A stretch of 64,000 nt of DNA. It comes from Nitrospira_E sp052156535 (lineage in GTDB: Bacteria > Nitrospirota > Nitrospiria > Nitrospirales > UBA8639). A program made the position numbers and the translations under genes. The stretch lies in NCBI RefSeq assembly GCF_052156535.1, contig NZ_JBQKUP010000022.1, positions 45,381-109,380 on the forward strand, given 5' to 3'. The notes beneath the pieces were generated by a model. The model ran no database searches. It was not told the DNA's origin and worked only from the letters and a program-made list of their open reading frames with translations. The number at the start of each line of letters is the position of its first letter. The stretch's first letter is position 1. Below, in pieces: positions 34,256 to 44,049 of this stretch.

Positions 34256-35671
34256 CTAGGACCCGGGGCGAACGGCATCGAGCACTCGTTCCATTTTTGC
34301 TCCACGGGAAGCCTTAATGAGCACAGCATCCCCACGCTTCACAATGGTTTTCAGCAAGGCGCCGGCTTCCGTGGCATCTTTTACCACGGACACCTGTGTG
34401 GGTCCGTGTACTTTTTGAGCACCTTCGGACATGTTGTGTCCAAACGCACCACAGGCAATTAAATGGGTGACATGGTGCTTGGCAGCATCGCGTCCAATTT
34501 CCTGATGAAACTGCGCCTCTTTAGGCCCCAACTCAAGCATGTCACCCAATACGGCGATCGTCCTTTTGGCCACATTCAGTCCAACAAGCGATTCCAACGC
34601 GGCTTTGACTGAAGCAGGGTTGGCGTTATAACAATCAAAGAGATACAGCACTCCACCCCACCTGCGGATCTCCGACCGCATGGGAGCGGGGCGAAACTTT
34701 TGTAATCCTGAAACAATGTCATCGCCCGACAATCCCATGGCACAACCCACTGACGCGCCGGCCAGGGCGTTAGAAACATTGTGCGGGCCCATGATTCGCA
34801 CACTGGCTCGTTTGGCCAATTTTCGATGAGGTAAGAACAGGCGAAATTCCGTTCTCCGTCCGTTCCACTCCAAGTCGGCCGCCCGAACATTCGCCTGAGC
34901 CGACATCCCGAATGAGATCACCGGGCATTTCGCTTTCCGGGAAAACATTTCAAAATATCGGTCATCTGCATTCAGAATTGCCGCATCATCAGTTCGAGGA
35001 AGCCAATCCAATAGTTCAGCTTTCGATATGGCCGACCTGGCCTTTGTGCCGTAAAATTCCAAATGGTCGGGACCGACATTGGTGATCACCCCTGCCGTAG
35101 GCCTGGTCATGTCACACAATTGAGTCGTCTGCCCCACTTGATCCACCCCCATTTCAATTACGGCAGCCTGGTGTCGGGAGTGAAGACCCAGGAGCGTCCT
35201 GGGTACACCTATGGCATTGTTAAAATTCCCTTGAGTTTTATGGACGCGCCAGCGAGTCGCCAGCACCTGATACACCATTTCCTTTGTCGTCGTTTTTCCA
35301 TTGCTGCCGGTAATGGCCACCACCGGAATTGAAAAGCGCAATCGATGGAATCTGGCTAGGTCCTGGTAAGCTCGCAGGGTATTGTTTACCGCCACCACCA
35401 TGACAGGAACCGGGCCAGCCTGACGTACTTGCGTCAACATCTCCCGGGCCTGCGCCTCCTCAACCACCACACCTCGGGCTCCCAGCCTGCAGGCCGTTTT
35501 CACAAACTCATGGCCATCGAATTTCTCCCCTTTCAAGGCCAGAAACAAATCACCGGATTTAATCTCCCGCGAATCAGTTTGCACTCGAAGCATTCTCCCT
35601 TTCTGTGGTCCCTGTAGGAGCAACCTCCCCTCAGTCGCATCGAGCACTTCATTGATCTCAAAAGCTGCCAT
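34256..35671 (-). CDS. murF: UDP-MurNAc-tripeptide--D-Ala-D-Ala ligase MurF
   Basis: A 471-residue Mur ligase that completes the pentapeptide. It has DSREIKSGDLFLALKGEKFDG (MurE/MurF-type N domain), the P-loop VAITGSNGKTTTKEMV, MGPHNVSNALAGAS and YLFDCYNANPASVKAAL. It is 15 bases after murE and 130 before mraY. Confidence 0.96.
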   Translation of the reverse strand: MAAFEINEVLDATEGRLLLQGPQKGRMLRVQTDSREIKSGDLFLALKGEKFDGHEFVKTACRLGARGVVVEEAQAREMLTQVRQAGPVPVMVVAVNNTLRAYQDLARFHRLRFSIPVVAITGSNGKTTTKEMVYQVLATRWRVHKTQGNFNNAIGVPRTLLGLHSRHQAAVIEMGVDQVGQTTQLCDMTRPTAGVITNVGPDHLEFYGTKARSAISKAELLDWLPRTDDAAILNADDRYFEMFSRKAKCPVISFGMSAQANVRAADLEWNGRRTEFRLFLPHRKLAKRASVRIMGPHNVSNALAGASVGCAMGLSGDDIVSGLQKFRPAPMRSEIRRWGGVLYLFDCYNANPASVKAALESLVGLNVAKRTIAVLGDMLELGPKEAQFHQEIGRDAAKHHVTHLIACGAFGHNMSEGAQKVHGPTQVSVVKDATEAGALLKTIVKRGDAVLIKASRGAKMERVLDAVRPGS

Positions 35672-35686
35672 ATTGAATCGTCAGCG

Positions 35687-37201
35687 CTACCGGGAACCCA
35701 TCTGTCGATGGATGGCCTTCCTGGCCTCTTCACGATCATCAAAATGAATTTTTTGTGTGCCGAGAATTTGGTAGTCTTCATGCCCCTTTCCCGCAATCAA
35801 CAACAGATCTCCGTCCCTGGCTTCTGAAACCCCGGCATGAATGGCTTCGGCGCGATCGGTAATAATCTGATAGGAACACCGTTCGTCTGGAAGCAGAGAT
35901 TGAATGCCCTGTTCGATTTGAGTCAGAATTGTTTCAGGATTTTCCGTTCGTGGATTATCGGACGTGACTATCACCACATCGCTATGTCGTGCCGCAACCT
36001 GCCCCATCTTGGGACGTTTTCCGGGATCCCGATTGCCCCCACAGCCAAATAGGGTAATGATGCGTCCTTTTGTAATGGCCTGCGCCGCGCGAAGCAACCG
36101 ATACAGCGCATCTTCGGTATGCGCATAATCCACGACGACCGTAAATGGTTGGCCTTCATTGATACGTTCAAACCGTCCGGGTACATTGGCCACTGACTGC
36201 ACGGCTTGTTCAATCATCGGAACCGTCATGCCCATTTCCAGACCAATTCCGATTGCAGCCAGCATATTCGACACATTATGTTCTCCCACCAATTGGCTGT
36301 TGATTGTCAACGGGCCCTTGGGACTGTTCACCAGAAATTCCGTTCCTTCCATAGAAAGGCGGACGGATTCCGCTCTGATGTCGGCGTGGGAATGAAGCCC
36401 GTATGTCCAGGTCGGAATGGAACAATGTTGAAGAATCAGGCAAGCCCGTTCATCATCCGCATTGACGAGGGCTCGTTTGGGGCGGGTCTTCTGACCGTTA
36501 TCGACGCATTCGGTAAATAAACGGAGTTTCGCCTGAAAATAGGCATCCAACGTGTGATGAAAATCTAAATGGTCTTGCGTCAAATTGGTAAACACGACTA
36601 TGTCGAATTCACAGCCGGCTATCCGATCTAAGGCCAACGCATGGGAAGAGACCTCCATGACCGCGACATCCATTCCGGCATTGACCATAGTGCTCAACAT
36701 GTCCTGTAGCTCGACAGGAGCCGGAGTGGTATGTGACGCCACACGGCGCTCTGTCCCGAACACATAGCCTACGGTCCCCAACAGTCCCACATGATGTCCT
36801 TGAGCTTCCAGCAGGGATTTGGCTAAATGCGTCACCGTGGTTTTGCCATTCGTCCCCGTGACCCCCACCATGTGCAGGTGGGCAGACGGCATACCGGAAA
36901 GTTTTGCCGCCAACAACCCCAAGGCCTTCCGGGAATTTGTCACTCGAATGAGCGCAGACGAGTTTCCTGCTAATGGTGGATTCTGTATCTCAAATCCCTC
37001 CTCCACCACCACACCAACTGCCCCTTGCTTTTGAGCCAGTCTCACAAACTGATGTCCATCATAGTGCTCCCCTTTGATGGCCACAAATACTGAACCAGGC
37101 TTCACTTGCCGGGAGTCCTCGGTAACGAATACAACCTCTGCCTGAAGATCCCCTTCACGTACCACCGTATCCAGTGAGGCAAGAAGCTCTTGAAGCGTCA
37201 C
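35687..37201 (-). CDS. murE: UDP-MurNAc-dipeptide--meso-DAP ligase MurE
   Basis: A 504-residue Mur ligase. The P-loop is VGVTGTNGKTTVTHLA (about 112-127). The motif SDNPRTENPE (about residue 420) is the DNPR signature of enzymes that add meso-diaminopimelate, so the cell wall is predicted to be of the DAP type. The start is GTG at 37201, three bases after ftsI. Confidence 0.96.
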   Translation of the reverse strand: MTLQELLASLDTVVREGDLQAEVVFVTEDSRQVKPGSVFVAIKGEHYDGHQFVRLAQKQGAVGVVVEEGFEIQNPPLAGNSSALIRVTNSRKALGLLAAKLSGMPSAHLHMVGVTGTNGKTTVTHLAKSLLEAQGHHVGLLGTVGYVFGTERRVASHTTPAPVELQDMLSTMVNAGMDVAVMEVSSHALALDRIAGCEFDIVVFTNLTQDHLDFHHTLDAYFQAKLRLFTECVDNGQKTRPKRALVNADDERACLILQHCSIPTWTYGLHSHADIRAESVRLSMEGTEFLVNSPKGPLTINSQLVGEHNVSNMLAAIGIGLEMGMTVPMIEQAVQSVANVPGRFERINEGQPFTVVVDYAHTEDALYRLLRAAQAITKGRIITLFGCGGNRDPGKRPKMGQVAARHSDVVIVTSDNPRTENPETILTQIEQGIQSLLPDERCSYQIITDRAEAIHAGVSEARDGDLLLIAGKGHEDYQILGTQKIHFDDREEARKAIHRQMGSR

Positions 37202-37204
37202 AGA

Positions 37205-38974
37205 TTACTGCACAATGGGCTGCGGTGAAGGAATTGGCGAATTTGCCGCAGCCGTCCGAATAACTGCGGATCCACCCGGCAACACTCCCAAATGGGGCAA
37301 AACGCGCTCTGCGACCTTTCGAAAGACCGGAGCGGCAATTTCCCCACCCCAGTTCCCAATCGTCGGCTCATCAATGACGACTAACATGGCAAGACGCGGG
37401 CGCTCGACTGGTGCAAATCCGACAAACGAGGCAATCACTTGCGAAGAAGAGTAGGACCCGGTTTTCGGGTCAATTTTTTGAGCCGTCCCCGTCTTTCCCG
37501 CAGCGCGATATCCGGCAAGCCTGGCACGCTTGCCTGTTCCTGCCTCTACGGCCAGTTCGAGAATCCGAGTTAACGTGCCGGTTGTCTCAAGCGAAATGGG
37601 TCGCCGTTTGGGTTGTGGATCTTTGGTCAAGACAGCCTGTCCGTTTGAGTCCAGGATCGAAGAGACGACGTAGGGCGTCATCAGCCAACCACCATTGGCC
37701 ACCACTGACATAGCTGTGACCATTTGAATCGGGGTGACGGCGATTTCCTGACCCATGGCAATGGAAGAAAGGCTTCGACCGCTCCATTTATTGGGCTCTC
37801 GGAGTATCCCTGAGGACTCTCCCGGAAGATCAATTTCGGTTTTTTCTCCAAATCCAAACGCTTTTAAATATCGAAAAACCCGGTCTTGCCCTAATTCCAT
37901 GGCGACTTTGATCGCCCCCACATTACTCGATTGCGCCACCGCTTCGGAAAACGTCATCCAACTGGTTTTTGCCGGATCATGAACAATGGTCCCTGCCACC
38001 GACATCTTTCCGTCTCCCCCATAAATTAACGTGTCTGGAGACATCACCTGCTCTTCAAGCGCCGCCGCTGCCACCACAATTTTCAACGTTGACCCCGGCT
38101 CATAGGGATCCGTCACCAGTCGATTTCGCCAATCCTGAGTGGAAAACTGCCCTAAGTGATTAGGGTCAAAGGTGGGATGAAGTGCCCACGCCAGAATCGC
38201 TCCGGTTAAGGGGTCCATGATCACAATGCTTCCAGACTTCGCGCCGCTTTGCTTTAAGGCTTGCGCCAACTCCGCCTCCGCAATGAATTGGACAACCTCA
38301 TCTATGGTCAACGTGAGATGATACCCAGTCGACAAGGGTACGGAATCATGACTTGGGGGTGAGGCAAGCTTTCTGCCCAAAGCATCCCTTTGGTATTTCA
38401 CCAGGTTTTTTTCACCCCGTAGATAGGACTCATATTGAAGTTCCACCCCTTCTAATCCCTGGCTATCAATTCCGGCAAACCCCACGAGATGAGATACCAA
38501 TTCTCCCTTGGGATAAAAACGATGCGGTTCTTTGGTCAATCCCAACCCGGATATATTCAACGCCTCCACTTCCTTGACGACGGGTTCCGGGATATTGCGT
38601 TTAACCCAAACGTATGGCTGATTTCGTGTGAACAAATCGCGTAATTCCTTGACTGGCATTTGTAAGATCGGCGCTAAGGATCGGGCAACCCGTTGTGGAT
38701 CATTCAAGGACGGTGGCCTCACATACAATGAGGACACTTCCACATTGAGAGCCAGTGGATGCCCTTGTCGATCAACAATGACCCCTCGATCCGGCTGAAC
38801 GATCACGGTTTTTTCGTGTTGCTGTTGTGCCTGATGAGCCCCAACGTCCGCTTGAAGGACCTGTAGGTAAAACAGTCGGCAACCGATAAGCACAAACCCG
38901 CAAAGGAGGCCCAAGCAGACAATGCCACTTCGGATTCGACAGACGGGATGAATGTCCTGAGATGGAGTTTTCAC
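37205..38974 (-). CDS. ftsI: Septal penicillin-binding protein FtsI (PBP3)
   Basis: A 589-residue class B transpeptidase that cross-links septal peptidoglycan with FtsW. It has an N-terminal anchor (about 17-38), a pedestal domain with QPDRGVIVDRQGHPLALNV, and active-site motifs EPGSTLKIV (nucleophile Ser), SSN in VAQSSNVGAIK and KTGTAQKIDP. The ATG overlaps the ftsL stop (ATGA). Confidence 0.97.
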   Translation of the reverse strand: MKTPSQDIHPVCRIRSGIVCLGLLCGFVLIGCRLFYLQVLQADVGAHQAQQQHEKTVIVQPDRGVIVDRQGHPLALNVEVSSLYVRPPSLNDPQRVARSLAPILQMPVKELRDLFTRNQPYVWVKRNIPEPVVKEVEALNISGLGLTKEPHRFYPKGELVSHLVGFAGIDSQGLEGVELQYESYLRGEKNLVKYQRDALGRKLASPPSHDSVPLSTGYHLTLTIDEVVQFIAEAELAQALKQSGAKSGSIVIMDPLTGAILAWALHPTFDPNHLGQFSTQDWRNRLVTDPYEPGSTLKIVVAAAALEEQVMSPDTLIYGGDGKMSVAGTIVHDPAKTSWMTFSEAVAQSSNVGAIKVAMELGQDRVFRYLKAFGFGEKTEIDLPGESSGILREPNKWSGRSLSSIAMGQEIAVTPIQMVTAMSVVANGGWLMTPYVVSSILDSNGQAVLTKDPQPKRRPISLETTGTLTRILELAVEAGTGKRARLAGYRAAGKTGTAQKIDPKTGSYSSSQVIASFVGFAPVERPRLAMLVVIDEPTIGNWGGEIAAPVFRKVAERVLPHLGVLPGGSAVIRTAAANSPIPSPQPIVQ

Positions 38975-39318
38975 GGAAGGCTCACGACGGTATTGCCAAA
39001 TTCACGGACCAGACGCACAGGAAAATTTCCATCCGATTCAGACTGGGGTAACGTATCCAGCGAGACCATAACGATCTGCCCTTCCTGAGCCACAGTGAGT
39101 CCCAATTGACTTTGCGCCCGTTGGGCAACTCGTTGCGGATCCGTTAACTGCGACAGCCGAACCTGCAAACCTTCTTGCTCTTTTTTGAATACCGCACGCT
39201 GAGTTTCTAACTCTTCAATGGCATACCCCAGTCGCCACATGTCTATCTTGACCCCAACATAGAGCAGACACCACACCCCCAATAGAATCATGACGCCAAG
39301 GAACACGTTTTTCCTCAT
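38971..39318 (-). CDS. ftsL: Cell division protein FtsL
   Basis: A 115-residue bitopic protein: a membrane segment (about 5-23) followed by a leucine-zipper-like coiled coil (about 28-60) and a short C-terminal part with DPQRVAQRAQSQLGL, typical of FtsL/FtsB proteins. It overlaps both rsmH and ftsI by ATGA, so all three are translationally coupled. Confidence 0.88.
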   Translation of the reverse strand: MRKNVFLGVMILLGVWCLLYVGVKIDMWRLGYAIEELETQRAVFKKEQEGLQVRLSQLTDPQRVAQRAQSQLGLTVAQEGQIVMVSLDTLPQSESDGNFPVRLVREFGNTVVSLP

Positions 39319-40229
39319 AGGGTCTCTCCTTCCGGAAGGCGCTCGGCCACACGTAACTTAGCGCTTCTGGCACGAGGGTTTTGTTGTATTTCCAACACAC
39401 TCGGAATCACAGGCTTCTTGACCAGCAATGCAACTTTTGGATGCTCTCTCTGTGCCAGAGAACGAAACGTCTGCTTTACAATACGATCTTCTAACGAGTG
39501 AAATGCGACGACACACACCCTTCCGCCATCCTTCAGCAGGTCGATGGCATCCCGAAGAGCCGGCTCGAGCAAGTCCAACTCACGATTCACGCGTATCCGA
39601 AGCGCCTGAAAGGTTCTAGTCGCAAAATGTAAGCGCCCCTTTTTGTAGACATAAGGAAGCGCACCCTCAAGGACAGACACCAAGGCCTGCGTGGTTTGAA
39701 TAAGACCGGCGCCCCTGGCCTGAACGATTGCACGGGCAATTCGACGGGAATACCGTTCTTCACCGTAGGTAAAAATGACATCCGCTAATTCTTTTTCCGG
39801 AAGATGATTCACCAGATCAGCTGCTGTGACTTTCTGGGTTTGATCCATTCGCATATCCAATGGCCCACTCAGGGAAAAACTAAATCCACGCTCTGCCTGG
39901 TCCAACTGCAACGATGACACCCCTAAATCAAACACAACACCGTCAACCTTCTCATAGCCGGACTCCTGAACAAAATCTCGAATGTGGGAGAAATTCCCAT
40001 ATAGTATCTTTACAGACGATTCATATTCACTTAATGTCTTCTTCGCAAGAGCAACGGCCTGATAATCACGGTCCAAACCAATAATATGAGCATTTTTTCC
40101 GGTTTTTTCCAGTATCTTCAGCGACGTTCCACCAATTCCAACAGTACAATCAACATAGATCCCACCCGGAAGCGGATTAAGCCAATAACAGATTTCCTCT
40201 ACGAGTACCGGTATATGAACATCATTCAT
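39315..40229 (-). CDS. rsmH: 16S rRNA (cytosine-N4)-methyltransferase RsmH (MraW)
   Basis: A SAM-dependent methyltransferase of about 304 residues that modifies C1402 of 16S rRNA. Motifs are HIPVLVEE, YVDCTVGIGGTSLKIL, VVFDLGVSSLQLDQAERGFSF and VVAFHSLEDRIVK. ATG at 40229 is preferred, with AAGG five bases upstream; GTG at 40235 is the other choice. It is the first gene of the dcw cluster here: mraZ, normally just upstream, is absent. Confidence 0.96.
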   Translation of the reverse strand: MNDVHIPVLVEEICYWLNPLPGGIYVDCTVGIGGTSLKILEKTGKNAHIIGLDRDYQAVALAKKTLSEYESSVKILYGNFSHIRDFVQESGYEKVDGVVFDLGVSSLQLDQAERGFSFSLSGPLDMRMDQTQKVTAADLVNHLPEKELADVIFTYGEERYSRRIARAIVQARGAGLIQTTQALVSVLEGALPYVYKKGRLHFATRTFQALRIRVNRELDLLEPALRDAIDLLKDGGRVCVVAFHSLEDRIVKQTFRSLAQREHPKVALLVKKPVIPSVLEIQQNPRARSAKLRVAERLPEGETL

Positions 40230-40269
40230 GCACACCTTGTTTCATTTTTACAATATATGTGGAATTCAT

Positions 40270-40284
40270 CCCACTTCCTCCCAC
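40270..40284 (-). promoter_or_regulatory. MraZ-type operator: two GTGGG repeats, 10-base period
   Basis: On the minus strand GTGGG occurs at 40284-40280 and 40274-40270, separated by five bases. MraZ is known to bind TGGG direct repeats with 5-base spacers upstream of dcw genes. Here they overlap the predicted transcription start just after the promoter. Only two repeats are seen, against three in E. coli. Confidence 0.65.
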
Positions 40285-40291
40285 ATTTGGA

Positions 40292-40319
40292 AGTATACAA
40301 CCCTCGCCTATGATGTCAA
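40292..40319 (-). promoter_or_regulatory. Sigma-70 promoter of the dcw cluster
   Basis: On the minus strand TTGACA (40319-40314), a 16-base spacer and TATACT (40297-40292). It lies 63 bases upstream of rsmH. Confidence 0.75.
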
Positions 40320-40421
40320 GCACTCAGAAAAGGTTGCAAGAAGGTAGGAGCTAGAGAATAAGAAATTTAGGAGCCATGGCCATAATATTTGTGAACCTCA
40401 AGGTATTCCCCAATAAATATT

Positions 40422-41723
40422 TTAAGGATACAACGTATAGAGCATCCTGGGGAATGGAATCGTTTCTCGAACATGGTCCAATCCACAAATCCAGGCGACG
40501 ACTCGCTCAATTCCCATACCAAAACCAGCATGAGGAACCGTTCCGTATCGTCGCAAATCCACATACCACTTAAAGGCCTCCTCAGGAAGGTCGTGAGCTT
40601 TAATTTGCGTCAGCAATTCATCCAAATCATGGATTCGTTGGCCTCCTCCAATAATTTCTCCATACCCCTCCGGCGCGAGCATATCCATACATAATGCCAA
40701 GTCTGGCCTCTCTGGATCTTTCGCCATATAAAATGCTTTGGCGGCAGCCGGATATCGATGAACAATCACCGGACGATCAAATTCTTGCGCCAAAGATGTT
40801 TCGTCATCGGCTCCGAAATCATCGCCGAATTGAATAGCGACCCCCTTTTGATGAAGACGCGTCAGGGCCTCTTCATAGGTTATTCGCGGAAAGGGTTTGG
40901 CCATGGCTTCTAATTTTGGAATATCCCTTTCTAGGATTTCCAGTTCAGGTCGACGAGTTTCTATGACTCGCTGAATAACCGTTGAAACCAATTCCTCTGC
41001 CAGTTGCATGGCATCCGGCAGGTCGGCAAAGGCCATTTCCGGTTCAACCATCCAAAATTCCATCAAATGACGTCTGGTTTTTGATTTTTCCGCTCGAAAG
41101 GTTGGACCAAAACAGTATATTTTCCCAAAAGCCGTCGCAGCCGCTTCTCCATATAATTGACCGCTTTGGGCTAAATAGGCTACCTGGTCAAAATATTGAG
41201 TTTGAAATAAGGTCGTGGTGCCTTCGCAGGCGTTTGGAGTAAAAATCGGCGTATCAATTAAGGTAAAATCTCGATCATCAAAAAAATTCCGACACGTCCG
41301 GATTATTTCATGGCGAACCCGTAAAATGGCGTGCTGGCGTCGCGACCGCAACCAGAGATGCCGATACTCCATCAGAAAACCAACTCCATGGTCTTTGGGT
41401 TGTATGGGAAAGGGTTCTGCAATGTGAATCACTGACAATGTGGATACATCAAGTTCAAATCCACCTGGCGCTCGAGCATCCCTTCGAGGTTTTCCAGTCA
41501 GAATCACAGAAGACTCTTGGGTTAACTGACTACACAAAGAAAATTGGTCCTCACCAACCTCACCTTTGCTTAAAATAGCCTGGAGATCTCCTGTGCCATC
41601 ACGCACCATCAAAAAGCTTAATTTTCCGCTCGAGCGTCGGTTGCGGATCCATCCCTTGATGGTAATGTTCTGGCCTTCAAACTGTGAAATCTGTTCAATC
41701 GAGACGACCGACTGTTCCGGCAT
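40422..41723 (-). CDS. asnS: Asparagine--tRNA ligase
   Basis: A 433-residue class II aminoacyl-tRNA synthetase: an N-terminal OB-fold anticodon domain (ITIKGWIRNRRSSGKLSF), then the catalytic domain with motif 2 (FGPTFRAEKSKTRRHLMEFW) and motif 3 (GFGMGIERVVAWICG). The Asn-type (not Asp-type) assignment rests on FRAEKSKTRRHL and its length. A following rsmH promoter separates it from the dcw cluster. Confidence 0.95.
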   Translation of the reverse strand: MPEQSVVSIEQISQFEGQNITIKGWIRNRRSSGKLSFLMVRDGTGDLQAILSKGEVGEDQFSLCSQLTQESSVILTGKPRRDARAPGGFELDVSTLSVIHIAEPFPIQPKDHGVGFLMEYRHLWLRSRRQHAILRVRHEIIRTCRNFFDDRDFTLIDTPIFTPNACEGTTTLFQTQYFDQVAYLAQSGQLYGEAAATAFGKIYCFGPTFRAEKSKTRRHLMEFWMVEPEMAFADLPDAMQLAEELVSTVIQRVIETRRPELEILERDIPKLEAMAKPFPRITYEEALTRLHQKGVAIQFGDDFGADDETSLAQEFDRPVIVHRYPAAAKAFYMAKDPERPDLALCMDMLAPEGYGEIIGGGQRIHDLDELLTQIKAHDLPEEAFKWYVDLRRYGTVPHAGFGMGIERVVAWICGLDHVRETIPFPRMLYTLYP

Positions 41724-41757
41724 GATGCTGCTCCCTCCCGCTCTCGCAAAGAAAAAA

Positions 41758-41787
41758 TTGACACCCTGAAAATTCAGCCGCTATGAT
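41758..41787 (+). promoter_or_regulatory. Sigma-70 promoter of the rhodanese gene
   Basis: TTGACA at 41758-41763, an 18-base spacer and TATGAT at 41782-41787, 48 bases before the rhodanese ATG. Confidence 0.7.
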
Positions 41788-41835
41788 CATTTGTCTATAA
41801 AGAGATACCTCAGGAACGTAAGGAGGCTTTCAAAT

Positions 41836-42156
41836 ATGAGTTACACCATCACTGTCAGTGAATTAAAAGCTCGGATGGATAAAGGCGATAAAATTTTCTT
41901 GTTGGATGTCCGAGAACCCCACGAATACTCCCTGGCAAAAATAGAGGGATCAGTGCTGATTCCTCTTGGCCAGGTTCCCCATTCCCTGAAACAATTGGAC
42001 CCGAGCGCTGAGATTGTTGCGTATTGTCATAAAGGAATGCGGAGTGCGGATGCCGTGGGATTTCTTTTGCAACAGGGATTCTCGAATGTTAAAAATCTGA
42101 TTGGAGGAATTGAAGCCTGGTCCATTGAAATCGACCAATCCGTTCCCAGGTATTAA
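41836..42156 (+). CDS. Rhodanese-domain protein
   Basis: A 106-residue single rhodanese domain, likely a sulfur carrier or sulfurtransferase. The active loop is YCHKGMRS with the catalytic Cys at residue 64; LLDVREPHEYSLAKIEGSVLIPL is the family's first signature. ATG at 41836 has AGGAGG eight bases upstream, so an earlier in-frame ATG at 41791 is rejected. It is the only plus-strand gene between 17.5 and 60.3 kb, with its own promoter. Confidence 0.92.
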   Translation: MSYTITVSELKARMDKGDKIFLLDVREPHEYSLAKIEGSVLIPLGQVPHSLKQLDPSAEIVAYCHKGMRSADAVGFLLQQGFSNVKNLIGGIEAWSIEIDQSVPRY

Positions 42157-42206
42157 CCGAGAAGCTACCAGGTGAAATCATTCTCCTTCTACGCGCAACG
42201 GAGAGG

Positions 42207-43136
42207 TTATTTTCCGGTTCCACGAAAAAAATCGACTGTCCGGGTAAGCCCTTCCTGCAAAGTAACCTGAGGATCCCAGCCAAATACCTCTCTGAGTTTT
42301 GTCACATCCAACACACTCCTGAATTGCTCGCCTTTCTTTGCCGCTCCATATAGCTCTTTGCATTGACACTTCGTTAAACTTTTAATAATTCCATAACATT
42401 CGTTGATAGTCGTCTCCTGGCCAGTTCCCACATTAAAAATTCCCCGAACATCCTCTCCCAAGGTCACCAAGATCGCTTCCACCGCGTCATCCACATAGAT
42501 AAAATCTCTTGTTTGCTTCCCAGTTCCATTGACAATCGGTTGACCACCATCCAACATTTGTTTTGAGAAAATAGCCACGACCCCTGCCTCCCCCTCAGAG
42601 TCCTGCCTGGGCCCATAGACGTTCGCAAAACGAAGCGCCACATACCTGAGTCCGGTCGCATTTGCGTAATAGGCTAAATATTTTTCTCCAGCCAGCTTAC
42701 TGATTCCATAAGGAGAAAGAGGTTCTGTCCGGTGCGATTCTGCGGCCGGAAATATTTCCTGTTCCCCGTAGACCACACCACCAGACGATGCAAATGTCAC
42801 CTTTCGCACACCCTGCTTCACGGCATGCTCTAAAACATTGATGGTCCCTAAAATATTGACTTGCGCGTCAAACCCCGGATCATCCGTGGAATGGCGTACA
42901 CTCATTTGCGCGGCCAGATGGACGACAATTAGGGGACGCTCATTTCGGAATACCCGTTCAATCCGCTTACTCTGAATATCCATTTTATAAAATTGGGCTT
43001 TTTTATTGACATTCTTTCGTTTCCCTGTAGAGAGGTTATCAACAACAATCACCTCATTGCCTTCCTGAATCAACCGGTCAACCAGATGTGATCCAATGAA
43101 TCCGGCTCCCCCGGTCACCAGAATTTTTGTAGACAT
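42207..43136 (-). CDS. NAD-dependent sugar-nucleotide epimerase/dehydratase
   Basis: A 309-residue extended short-chain dehydrogenase. It has the NAD-binding ILVTGGAGFIGSHLVDRLI, catalytic Tyr/Lys in YGISKLAGEKY, FANVYGPRQ and RDFIYVDDAVEA. It is closest in feel to GalE-like UDP-sugar 4-epimerases, making an activated sugar for surface glycans. Substrate cannot be fixed from the sequence. Confidence 0.9.
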   Translation of the reverse strand: MSTKILVTGGAGFIGSHLVDRLIQEGNEVIVVDNLSTGKRKNVNKKAQFYKMDIQSKRIERVFRNERPLIVVHLAAQMSVRHSTDDPGFDAQVNILGTINVLEHAVKQGVRKVTFASSGGVVYGEQEIFPAAESHRTEPLSPYGISKLAGEKYLAYYANATGLRYVALRFANVYGPRQDSEGEAGVVAIFSKQMLDGGQPIVNGTGKQTRDFIYVDDAVEAILVTLGEDVRGIFNVGTGQETTINECYGIIKSLTKCQCKELYGAAKKGEQFRSVLDVTKLREVFGWDPQVTLQEGLTRTVDFFRGTGK

Positions 43137-43200
43137 GCCAGACTTTCTCCTTTTACATGATTAGGTTAAGAGGATACTGCGAGCCATTGGCTTGCTTCCT

Positions 43201-43983
43201 TCAGTACTCATCTTCCCGTTTTTTCATTCCCACCAACATCTCTTTATTTCCTTTTTTTCCCAACAAGGTCGAATCCATGACACCAATGACGTCGAGATGA
43301 AGGCTACGGACATAATCCACAAAATCGTCCCTCACCTGCTCACGCAATCGTTCATCACGGACAATGCCTCCCTTGCCGACTTGTCCTTTCCCAACTTCAA
43401 ACTGCGGCTTGACCAAGGCGACAAGATACGCCTGATCACGCAGGGCAGGCAAAATCACCGGCAACACCAAACGTAGGGAAATAAATGAAACATCGATTAC
43501 CGCCAAATCAACCGGCTCAGGAATATCTTGGGGGCACAGATGGCGGATATTGCAACGGTCCATGACCACAACACGAGGATCCGTTCTCAGCTTCCAATCT
43601 AACTGCCCATACCCTACGTCAATGGCATAGACTCGATTGGCTCCACGTTGCAGCACACAATCTGTGAACCCCCCGGTGGATGCACCCACATCCATCACCA
43701 CACAGCCTGAACAGGAAATAAAAAATGCATCCAAGGCAGGTGCCAGCTTTTCACCGGCTCGGCTGGCATAGGCGAATTCCGGCTTCGTCACCTCCAGCGA
43801 AACAGTTGTCGCAACCAGCTTTCCTGGTTTATCTATAAGGACCCCATTAACTTTCACTCGACCGGCAAGAATAAGTCGGCAGGCCTGTTCTCTGCTTGCG
43901 ACCAATTCCTGAGTTAGGACAAGGGAATCCAGTCGTTCTTTTGAGGGTCTCCGGGAAGGAGCTGATGGCTGAGCAGCCTTCAT
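43201..43983 (-). CDS. tlyA: TlyA family rRNA 2'-O-methyltransferase
   Basis: A 260-residue protein with an N-terminal S4 RNA-binding domain (LVLTQELVASREQACRLILAG) and an FtsJ/RrmJ-like methyltransferase domain (VVMDVGASTGGFTDCVL, VDLAVIDVSFISL). TlyA proteins methylate ribosomal RNA; older annotations call them hemolysins. It lies before xseB in the same strand run. Confidence 0.92.
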   Translation of the reverse strand: MKAAQPSAPSRRPSKERLDSLVLTQELVASREQACRLILAGRVKVNGVLIDKPGKLVATTVSLEVTKPEFAYASRAGEKLAPALDAFFISCSGCVVMDVGASTGGFTDCVLQRGANRVYAIDVGYGQLDWKLRTDPRVVVMDRCNIRHLCPQDIPEPVDLAVIDVSFISLRLVLPVILPALRDQAYLVALVKPQFEVGKGQVGKGGIVRDERLREQVRDDFVDYVRSLHLDVIGVMDSTLLGKKGNKEMLVGMKKREDEY

Positions 43984-44049
43984 AAGTTCATGTCCACAAA
44001 GCAGACAATGCGAAGATCACCGATTGAGAGAGGTGGTCGTGGAGGAAAT

